From assembly GCA_002762705.1 (NCBI GenBank), contig PCVE01000041.1:1-32102 (forward strand): a stretch of 32,102 bases of DNA, in the 5' to 3' direction. Below are positions 8,631 to 15,935 of this stretch, in pieces. The notes under the pieces were generated by a model, which searched no databases, was not told the DNA's origin, and saw nothing but the letters and a program-made list of their open reading frames with translations. The first letter of the stretch is position 1, and every line of letters starts with the position of its first letter. Both the position numbers and the translations under genes were made by a program. The stretch comes from Candidatus Woesearchaeota archaeon CG11_big_fil_rev_8_21_14_0_20_43_8 (lineage in GTDB: Archaea; Nanobdellota; Nanobdellia; Woesearchaeales; CG08-08-20-14).

Positions 8631-8726
8631 ATAAATAAAAGGCATCATTCTGTTTTCGGCTGGGCTTTATCCCCAGTCGCACATTGTACCGCAGGTACAA
8701 TGCACCGCAACCGCAGGTTGCGCGAG

Positions 8727-8754
8727 TATCATAGCCAAACTAGACCACAACCCC
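8727..8754 (+). repeat. Direct repeat R3 copy 2 (28 nt)
   Basis: tatcatagccaaactagaccacaacccc, identical to 8603-8630. Confidence 0.9.
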
Positions 8755-8781
8755 GTGGTTATTAGAAGAAATATGTCTGAT

Positions 8782-9423
8782 TTATAATAGTTTCTCAAGA
8801 AAAGCGCCCATTACAATAGTCCCTGAACCATCCGCCCAAGCAGGGCCAAAATGGGCTATACGTAAGAATCCAAGTGCCTCATAAAGATACTGGGATGGAC
8901 TGACATCCCAGCAGTTGACAAAGGCAGCGATGCTTCCCTGTTCTTTAGCTGACTCCAGCCTTTTTTTCACAAGGGCTTTTCCGATTCCATGCCGCCTGTA
9001 TTCTGGGTGTACACACATCATAGCCAACTGGACATCTTTTTCCTTTATCTTATATCTCTTATCATTGAACTCATTTGGAAATTGTTCATAAAAGACTTTG
9101 CAGTCGGGGCCATCTCCTCTTGAATAAGCGTAGAGGTCGCCTTTTATCTCTCGTTCGATAGTATAAAAATCTGATGTGATGTAATCATTTGTCCTTTTTA
9201 CATAGAATCTAATCATTGGATCTGAATCTGGAAAAGTATGTGTACCAAATCCGATCACATTTCTTTTGATTGTAGATACAAATGTGGTCTCAGTTGTATA
9301 GAATCTTCGAAGGTAATCTTCATTTTGTCTATAATAACTATCTGACCTGTTGAAACACAATTGTTCTATAGATAAGACCTCATCAATGTCATCTGGCTCA
9401 AAAGGACGGATTATCATATGCAA
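8782..9423 (-). CDS. GNAT family N-acetyltransferase
   Basis: MCVHPEYRRHGIGKALVKKRLESAKEQG acetyl-CoA binding motif A; YEALGF. Confidence 0.9.
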   Translation of the reverse strand: MHMIIRPFEPDDIDEVLSIEQLCFNRSDSYYRQNEDYLRRFYTTETTFVSTIKRNVIGFGTHTFPDSDPMIRFYVKRTNDYITSDFYTIEREIKGDLYAYSRGDGPDCKVFYEQFPNEFNDKRYKIKEKDVQLAMMCVHPEYRRHGIGKALVKKRLESAKEQGSIAAFVNCWDVSPSQYLYEALGFLRIAHFGPAWADGSGTIVMGAFLEKLL

Positions 9424-9503
9424 GGGATTCTTGGCGGATTTATAAGACTTGCTTAAGAAACAACCGTGTCGAAAGAGATTCTAAGCCATGTATTTAAGAG
9501 GTA

Positions 9504-10535
9504 TTACTTTTTCTTCTTCCTGCTAGATTTCTTCTGTTCGACCACGATCTTAGTGTCATCAGATACCTTCACTTCCTTGATCCTTTCATACAGGCTGTCT
9601 TTCTTCTTCTTGAGTATCTCATATAATGTCAGGAGAGTGATGAAAGCGCCTGCGATCGCCGAGATGATCACTATGTTATCTTTTATCTTGGCAAGAAGCG
9701 GCCTTTTCTTCGCGTTCTCTATCTTGTTCTTCTGGTCTTTATATTCGGTCGTTGCCTGGATCATGTTTATCTTAGCCTGGTCGACATTTCCGCTGGCGAC
9801 AGCGGCCTGCGCAGCCATGATCATCTTTTTTAGGTCTGTAAGTGTGATCTCGCTGACATCATAGTCTTCTTTTATAGATATATATCTTTCATCCAGCGCA
9901 TTGTATTCTTCAGTGAGATTAGCAAGTTGTTTATCATATGAATCAAGAAGATCCTGCTTCGCTTTTTCATCAGCAAGTCGCTTCTTCTCTGCGTCATCTT
10001 TCTGCTTCTCAAGATCGATCTCTGCCTGAGGCACGGTTATGTTGATACTGTCATAGAATAATTCATCTCCGATGCGCATAGTCAGGAGTATCGTACCGGT
10101 ATCTGCGAACCTGCCATTCACAATGAGTTTTCCAGTCGCATTGACTGCAAGGCTCTTCAATGGCACGGCATTATATGTCGCGAACCCTCGTCCGATGACG
10201 ATAGGGATAAGATTCTTCAGTTCGACGTTGCCTGTGTTCTTCACAGAAATCGTGACAAGAACATCGCCTTTTTCGGCTGCTTTTGGAGTTATACTGACAA
10301 CTTCAAAGCTTTCGACAGGGACAAAAACTTGCTCTGTGATGTTCTTTGTCAGATTTTCCACAATAGAAACTGGTTCTTCTATGACAGGCACAGTCTCATT
10401 CATGATTGGCAGTACAGATGAATTCTCAATCACAGAACTGTTCTCGAGAGTAGAATTATCAGCAAGCGAAGATAAAGATCCGATGACAACAATTACCCAC
10501 AACACATTCAAAGCGAATATCTGGTGCTTATTCAT
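9504..10535 (-). CDS. Membrane-anchored exported protein: signal segment, Ig/CARDB-like domain, coiled coil, C-terminal TM and Lys-rich tail
   Basis: N-terminal hydrophobic segment; VLVTISVKNTGNVELKNLIPIV (CARDB-like); coiled coil; NIVIISAIAGAFITLLTLYEIL; terminal SSRKKKK. Confidence 0.75.
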   Translation of the reverse strand: MNKHQIFALNVLWVIVVIGSLSSLADNSTLENSSVIENSSVLPIMNETVPVIEEPVSIVENLTKNITEQVFVPVESFEVVSITPKAAEKGDVLVTISVKNTGNVELKNLIPIVIGRGFATYNAVPLKSLAVNATGKLIVNGRFADTGTILLTMRIGDELFYDSINITVPQAEIDLEKQKDDAEKKRLADEKAKQDLLDSYDKQLANLTEEYNALDERYISIKEDYDVSEITLTDLKKMIMAAQAAVASGNVDQAKINMIQATTEYKDQKNKIENAKKRPLLAKIKDNIVIISAIAGAFITLLTLYEILKKKKDSLYERIKEVKVSDDTKIVVEQKKSSRKKKK

Positions 10536-10602
10536 ATTACCTAATCCTGTCGCAACTTAGATATAAAGATTGCTTTTTTTAAGTCATTTAGCGGTGAATA
10601 CA

Positions 10603-11382
10603 TCAAAGACCGGCCGGGATATATGGTATTGTCTGCTTGAACTTGTTTTTTTCATGCATGTGGATGACGAACTCGACATCATCGCAAGAGAACCCCCTTT
10701 TGCTTATCGTATCATGATCTTCACGAAGATCAAGATGGCATCTTAGTATCTGGTCTACGATTGGCAGACCTATGTTTACTATGCGTGTTCTCATGATCTG
10801 ATCGGTCTTTCCAAGCCAGGTATCGATGGTCGGCATGCGGTCCTGGATATATTCTGGCGCACCGAGATACCCAGCAAAATGCCTAACTTGCGTCTTGAAA
10901 AGTACACGCAAGGGCTGGATGCTCGCATCAAGCGCATAGATCGGGAACTCTCCAAGTTCATATTCTGTGCGGTTCAAAGTACCAAAGACCATGGCATCGA
11001 GCTTATGTGAATAATCTAGGATAACTGCGCGCTGAACCCTTGAGACCATGTTCGTCATCTGTATAGTATTTCCTTTTTTCTGCCAGGCATCAAGCATAGG
11101 GCGGATGTCATCAATGTAACGATTGGAAAGCCCGATATCATCGCAGATCCTGTTGTATTCATCTGAGCTCCTGTCATGTTCATGATGCGGCAGATGCACA
11201 GCCAGTACATTATTCACACCGACTATCTCTCTTGCAAGATATAACGATGTAGTTGAATCAAGCCCAGTCGATGCACCAATGACTAGTTTCTCTATCCCTG
11301 CAAGTGAAAGATATCTGCGGGTGTTGCCGACACATGTAGAAAGGAAATTCTTTTCATCAAATCTAAGCAATTTCGGTATCAT
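10603..11382 (-). CDS. Divergent NAD synthase-like (NadE-like) N-type ATP pyrophosphatase
   Basis: VIGASTGLDSTTSLYLA (variant of SGGxDS), VFGTLNRTEYELGEF, FKTQVRHFAGYLGAPEYIQDRMPTIDTWLGKTDQ. Start at 11382 preferred: ATGA overlap with the upstream stop and GGTGATC SD. Confidence 0.75.
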   Translation of the reverse strand: MIPKLLRFDEKNFLSTCVGNTRRYLSLAGIEKLVIGASTGLDSTTSLYLAREIVGVNNVLAVHLPHHEHDRSSDEYNRICDDIGLSNRYIDDIRPMLDAWQKKGNTIQMTNMVSRVQRAVILDYSHKLDAMVFGTLNRTEYELGEFPIYALDASIQPLRVLFKTQVRHFAGYLGAPEYIQDRMPTIDTWLGKTDQIMRTRIVNIGLPIVDQILRCHLDLREDHDTISKRGFSCDDVEFVIHMHEKNKFKQTIPYIPAGL

Positions 11383-12017
11383 CTGATCACCTTCTTTATC
11401 AGCCACTTTATGTTCCGAAGTTGAATGGCATGATATATGTTACCATGAAGAACATATTCTTCGATTCCTCCCGTGTGTGACCTGAAATCTTTTCCATATC
11501 CATGCATCACCTGGAGCCTAAGATCTTGGAACATATCAACAAGCATTTGGTCATGCGTCGCGATTTTTACATTGAGATCGTTTTCTAGGCAATATCCAAC
11601 GCACTTGATGAAATTCTCACTGATATCATGGCATTGGCCTTTCGCATTGAACGCGCCTTTTACTATGCGTATATTCGGCTCTGCATTTTTAATGTTCTTG
11701 AGATCATCAATGGTCCTTTGGAGATAAGCCTGAAGACAGATCACAGAATCTGGACATTCAACTTTCACTCTTAAGTATGTCTCTATGGTCTCATCTACTA
11801 TGCTTTCATTTTGCATGTCAAATTCAAGCCTGATACTATATGTCTTAGACCGTTCTACTATTTCATCAAGACCATCTATCGGACAGCGCAAGGCTATCGC
11901 ACTCTTTAGTCCAAGCTTATTCATTGTTAAAAGACATGTTAGATAATCTTTTTTCATTGGATAGATTATATAATCGCCCGCTGTATCTAGCTTCTTAAGA
12001 TTTCTAGAAATCACCAT
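11379..12017 (-). CDS. Proline dehydrogenase-like TIM-barrel protein, short and divergent
   Basis: VICLQAYLQRTIDDL, IRIVKGAFNAKG, VKIATHDQMLVDMF, LQVMHGYGKDF follow the order of PRODH signatures. Confidence 0.7.
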   Translation of the reverse strand: MVISRNLKKLDTAGDYIIYPMKKDYLTCLLTMNKLGLKSAIALRCPIDGLDEIVERSKTYSIRLEFDMQNESIVDETIETYLRVKVECPDSVICLQAYLQRTIDDLKNIKNAEPNIRIVKGAFNAKGQCHDISENFIKCVGYCLENDLNVKIATHDQMLVDMFQDLRLQVMHGYGKDFRSHTGGIEEYVLHGNIYHAIQLRNIKWLIKKVIR

Positions 12018-12603
12018 TTTTGATCCTCACATATAATCCTGCGACTTCAGATTCAAGTTGTGAAACTGATCCTTCATTGTTGATGACATGATCTGGATTA
12101 CCGTTATTCCCCTGCAACTGTTTCTCGATTACATAGAGGGCCTGCTCATCTGTCAAAATAAAATCGTCACGTCTTTTCGCCCTATCCATAAGAAATTCAG
12201 CCTGTCTCTTGGTGGGCATCTGGATCTCAATTACCTTTTTGCAGTATCTATTCCACTCTCTTTTGTATAATTGTGCTGCTTCAAATATCGTGATTTCATT
12301 ATGTTCTTTTTCAAGTATCGGGATGATGCGTGGTTCAAGATATGAATCTGCGATTTCCCAGAAAGTCTCGATCAAATCCATCTTTTCCAACATGGTTTTC
12401 TTTAGTTCTGTTCGGTCAATCTTCCCAAGAGTGTCAAGTATCGAATCACCAAATAAACACAGGATTTCCTCTTTGAGGTCAACATATGCACCCTTTAGAT
12501 AGTCATCAGTCCGTATCAGTGTGGCACCGTGCATCTTAAACATCTCCGCGACAAGACTTTTTCCAGTGCAGATACCTCCAGTGAGTCCGTATAGCATAAA
12601 CAT
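12004..12603 (-). CDS. Dephospho-CoA kinase (bacterial CoaE)-like P-loop kinase
   Basis: YGLTGGICTGKSLVAEMF (Walker A), LFGDSILDTLGKIDRTELKK, Q-x-R-x-R-like KRQAEFLMDRAKRR, HVINNEGSVSQLESEV. Confidence 0.75.
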   Translation of the reverse strand: MFMLYGLTGGICTGKSLVAEMFKMHGATLIRTDDYLKGAYVDLKEEILCLFGDSILDTLGKIDRTELKKTMLEKMDLIETFWEIADSYLEPRIIPILEKEHNEITIFEAAQLYKREWNRYCKKVIEIQMPTKRQAEFLMDRAKRRDDFILTDEQALYVIEKQLQGNNGNPDHVINNEGSVSQLESEVAGLYVRIKNGDF

Positions 12604-12680
12604 AGTGTGTTCTCAACACTAATAAACCTTTCGTTTTTAAGGCCGTTAATTATTTAATTTGACAGAGATCACATCCACCT

Positions 12681-12962
12681 ATGAGAATTGGAGTGACATC
12701 AGAAAGCAAGATAAAGCTTGACGCAGTCAGGACTGTATTTCCTGGTGACACAATTCTTGGTTATAAGACAAATTCCAAAGTCGGCGAGCAACCAGTAGGG
12801 CATGATACAATAAATGGCGCCTTGAATCGCGCGCTTGATCTTGAATCAAAGACAAAAGACCCTCACCTGAGCCTTTCAGGAATACCTAGACAAAAATACA
12901 TCGAAGCATCATTAGATCTTCTCTGGAGATCATTCAGTGACAACCCTGGAATCTCAGAATAA
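12681..12962 (+). pseudogene. N-terminal part of a DUF84/YjjX-like (inosine/xanthosine triphosphatase) protein, truncated
   Basis: MRIGVTSESKIKLDAVRTVF...EQPVGHDTINGALNRALDLE matches the family N-terminus; the GxExG-containing half is absent in all frames downstream. Confidence 0.5.
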
Positions 12963-12966
12963 GAGT

Positions 12967-14271
12967 TCATTGCAACGCATCAAATGCGCTCAATCTCTTG
13001 TCGAATTCATCCATGAGATGCATCGGCACTAGTGATGTGCATATACGCAGACCATCTGGGTGCCCTCCGCCGAATATCCCTAGTGGGACAGCAGTGAGAC
13101 CGCACCTGAACATGTCCGCAAGAAGCAGGCTTCCATCTGAATATCCTGAATGATTCACAGTGAAATAGAAACCATCACCGACAGGTCCATAGCTGTCTTC
13201 TTTATACAATATATCGAACCCATGCTTTCTGAATATCCTCTTCATCTCTCTCGCGCTTTCAGAATATGGTCTCAGATGATCTCCTATGCTGAATGTTCCT
13301 GAACTGGAAAAATCAAGCAACGATGCGAAAGCCATCTGGGCGGATCTTGGCGCGCTCGCGACTATTGAATAGAGTCCTCCTTGGATAAATGCGTCAAGGA
13401 ATCTTTCCTGGTTGAACATTTTCCTAAGCGATTGTGACCTATGATCTTTCAGAGCGTCTCCGATCGCGGTGAAACCCACTCTTTCCCCTGCATAACTGAA
13501 TATCTTCGAAGCAGAGAAAAGCGCGATATAATTATCAGTATACTTCATGATGCTTGGCGCAAGATCAGGATCATCCGGATCTAGGAATCCCGGCCTTCTT
13601 GAATCAAAACCGAAATATGCGTTGTCCTCTATGGCTGTGACATTGTGTCTCTCAAGGACTTTGGCTAGCTTCTCAAGCTCGCTTTCAGATCTGACTTCCC
13701 ATGAAGGATTGCAGGGAGATGACCAAAGAAGGGCTGCTATACTTGTATCCTCTGAAAGTCTTCGATCGATCTCTTCTACAAGCGCATCTCCTGACTTTTC
13801 ATAAGTATCAACACATTCTACGCCTACTCGCTGTATCTTAGCCTGCAGCTTATTGACAGCGAAACCAGGATCAAGTGTCATTATCTTGTCTCGTCCCTGA
13901 TAGAGTGAAGCTATGAGGCCTATCGAGACAAAGCATCCATGCATGGCTCCGACAGTGGGTATGATCGATTCAGGATCTATACTTTTGCCGAGGAATGTCC
14001 TTATGAATCTGCTTCCTGCCTCTTTTAGTTCAGGCGTCCCTGCAAACGAGCAATATTGCGCGCTGTCGGCATTATTTAGCGCGGCTTTGTGCGCTTCGAT
14101 GCCCGCATCAGGCGCAAGAAGTCCAGGGATGCCCATATCCATCCTGATATATTTTATCGAAAGAGCATCTTCTATCTTTCCTGCAAGTATGCCCACATTC
14201 CTTATCGATATGCCTTCAAGGTTGATTCCTGACTGGTTTATAACTTCGTCTATTTTCTTAGTATCTATCAT
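12967..14271 (-). CDS. PLP-dependent aminotransferase class I/II
   Basis: LLWSSPCNPSWEVRSESEL, AIEDNAYFGF, FSASKIFSYAGERVGF (Schiff-base Lys), LRICTS. Confidence 0.88.
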   Translation of the reverse strand: MIDTKKIDEVINQSGINLEGISIRNVGILAGKIEDALSIKYIRMDMGIPGLLAPDAGIEAHKAALNNADSAQYCSFAGTPELKEAGSRFIRTFLGKSIDPESIIPTVGAMHGCFVSIGLIASLYQGRDKIMTLDPGFAVNKLQAKIQRVGVECVDTYEKSGDALVEEIDRRLSEDTSIAALLWSSPCNPSWEVRSESELEKLAKVLERHNVTAIEDNAYFGFDSRRPGFLDPDDPDLAPSIMKYTDNYIALFSASKIFSYAGERVGFTAIGDALKDHRSQSLRKMFNQERFLDAFIQGGLYSIVASAPRSAQMAFASLLDFSSSGTFSIGDHLRPYSESAREMKRIFRKHGFDILYKEDSYGPVGDGFYFTVNHSGYSDGSLLLADMFRCGLTAVPLGIFGGGHPDGLRICTSLVPMHLMDEFDKRLSAFDALQ

Positions 14272-14418
14272 ATCGGGCAGGTTATTGCCGGATCTGATTT
14301 AAATCTTTTGGTCAGAAAATGCATCAATCAGAAAGGCACATAATCCAGTTTCAATAGTTCGCTGTTGATGTGTGGATCATATTTATCTATTATAATTTTG
14401 CTAAAAAGGGTCAAATAG

Positions 14419-14691
14419 TCACTTCAATTTAGACAAGTACTTCTCTAAGTCTTTGTAAACTTTTTTCCTGCTGAGAAGACATACCAACATGACATTTGGT
14501 TCTATGATCGCATAGACCAGCCTTGTCTCTCTAGATTGTATATCTAGTCTTACTCTGAAAAGTAGAGAATATTGCTTCGCGATGGGAGCGTATCTTGCAT
14601 GATACAGATGACAAGCGCACGCTGCATTCAGCAGTGTGCCCCGCATATGGATGAAATACCCAAATCAACAAAAGACTTCTCGTAGTGCCAT
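14419..14691 (-). pseudogene. Possible RelE/ParE-like toxin remnant, interrupted by an in-frame TGA
   Basis: SLLFRVRLDIQSRETRLVYAIIEPNVMLVCLLSRKKVYKDLEKYLSKLK resembles the RelE-fold C-terminus. An upstream ATG at 14691 reads MALREVFC*FGYFIH in the same frame into the 75-aa ORF. Confidence 0.35.
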
Positions 14692-14790
14692 GATAGCCGG
14701 AACATTTAAATACCCTGTTTTATTCATCCAAATCTATGCGGCCTCTGGAAAGGGGGTTGTATATATAAAGTAAATATAGGTGAGAAAGAT

Positions 14791-15198
14791 ATGTTTGGAA
14801 ATAGAAGACCACCAATGAGAGCTCCGGTCGAAGTCGGTGAGGAGCTGGATGTAAGGATTGAGGCTGTCGGTGAGAAAGGCGACGGCATCGCAAAGAAGAG
14901 CGGGTTCGTCCTGTTCGTTGCGAACACAAAAGTCGGAGACACTGTTAGGATCAGAGTCAACAAGGTCTTTAAGAAAGTCGCATTCGCAGATGTGATCGGC
15001 GAAGCGAGCGGACCTATACCAGAATCAAGTCCGGCACCAAGCAGGGGGGATCAGGAAGTATCTGTCCAGCCTGAGCCAGATGAGGAACGAGAAGAGGATT
15101 CAGATTCATTCGGCGAAGAATCAGAAGAGACTGACAGCGCTGATGAAGAAGAGTATTCCCAGGACTCAGAGGACGAAGAAGAAGAGAAAAACGAGTGA
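14791..15198 (+). CDS. TRAM-domain protein with long acidic C-terminal tail
   Basis: VEVGEELDVRIEAVGEKGDGIAKKSGFVLFVANTKVGDTVRIRVNKVFKKVAFADVIGE is a TRAM domain; tail is Glu/Asp/Ser rich. AGGTGAG SD upstream. Confidence 0.9.
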   Translation: MFGNRRPPMRAPVEVGEELDVRIEAVGEKGDGIAKKSGFVLFVANTKVGDTVRIRVNKVFKKVAFADVIGEASGPIPESSPAPSRGDQEVSVQPEPDEEREEDSDSFGEESEETDSADEEEYSQDSEDEEEEKNE

Positions 15199-15259
15199 TT
15201 CTTTACATTTTTTTGATTTTTTCTTAAGTTTTTTATATATTCTGATACACCCCCAGCCT

Positions 15260-15841
15260 ATGGCGCGGCTTGAATCCTTAGCTGAAGAAGGCATTGTGAA
15301 ATATTTCTTCCATTCTCCGTCTTCCAGACTGCCGATCCGCGATGTGCTCAATGAGCAGGGGGCGGGTCATAAGAGAGAGCCACATATCGAGGCAGGCGCT
15401 GAGAACTATCTCACTGGATGCTATCAGAGGAATGTCCGGAATTTCGCTTTTTCAGACCGGCGATATCTTTTCTGGGTGACTATGTGCAGGAACAGAGGGC
15501 TTGAACAGAACGGCAGGCAGTTTGTCGTCGGATATCTCGACAAGAAAGAGGTCCTAGAACGTGGAGATCACCTGGCCGTCAGGGGTGATGTACATCTTTA
15601 TTCATTCTCAGATGCGATTCTTGTCTCTGATATCTTCGATTGGAAGAGTTTCACTCGTCCTCTTCTGAATTCAGTGCCATTTATTGATAAAAGAAGGACT
15701 AAAAAAATCCTGGCCTGCTTCAAAGGGAAGAGAAACATTACGGATAGATGCATAGAAGAGATTATCCGCCTTGACACCGGGATGTATACCTGCGTCGGTC
15801 TGTCCTGTGACTATGCTAATAGATGTCCTAGGATTTCTTAA
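15260..15841 (+). CDS. Hypothetical protein
   Basis: ORF trimmed to the ATG at 15260, which lies about 20-30 nt downstream of TTTTTTATATAT; the longer ORF start at 15080 is inside the TRAM gene. Confidence 0.7.
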   Translation: MARLESLAEEGIVKYFFHSPSSRLPIRDVLNEQGAGHKREPHIEAGAENYLTGCYQRNVRNFAFSDRRYLFWVTMCRNRGLEQNGRQFVVGYLDKKEVLERGDHLAVRGDVHLYSFSDAILVSDIFDWKSFTRPLLNSVPFIDKRRTKKILACFKGKRNITDRCIEEIIRLDTGMYTCVGLSCDYANRCPRIS

Positions 15842-15935
15842 AATGGCCTTTCTTTGATTTTCGGGAAAAACTTAATGTGAAACGGAGTCAATATCCATAA
15901 ATGGCCCTATCAGCCGTCAGGCTTCTTTGTCGATT

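Larger units (their letters stand above)
8231..8722. repeat. Cluster of perfect short inverted repeats with 3-nt spacers, plus duplicated modules
   Basis: GTGCG-AAA-CGCAC (8231-8243), CGTAAGC-AAA-GCTTACG (8259-8275), ATTGTGAC-TTT-GTCACAAT (8280-8298), TCGAAAACC-AAA-GGTTTTCGA (8309-8329), TTGATAAGC-TTC-GCTTATCAA (8331-8351), GCC-GAA-GGC (8434-8442), CATTGTACC-GCA-GGTACAATG (8682-8702), CGCAACC-GCA-GGTTGCG (8706-8722). Confidence 0.9.

Noticed and set aside
8231-8754. CRISPR array
   Set aside because: Repeats are only in pairs, irregularly spaced, and the dominant structures are unrelated hairpins; no cas genes nearby.
8478-8765. 95-aa plus ORF
   Set aside because: His/Pro-rich translation of the repeat region without initiation signals; treated as spurious.
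15080-15259. 60-residue N-terminal extension of the 15260 ORF
   Set aside because: Lies in a shifted frame over the TRAM gene; TATA spacing supports a start at 15260.
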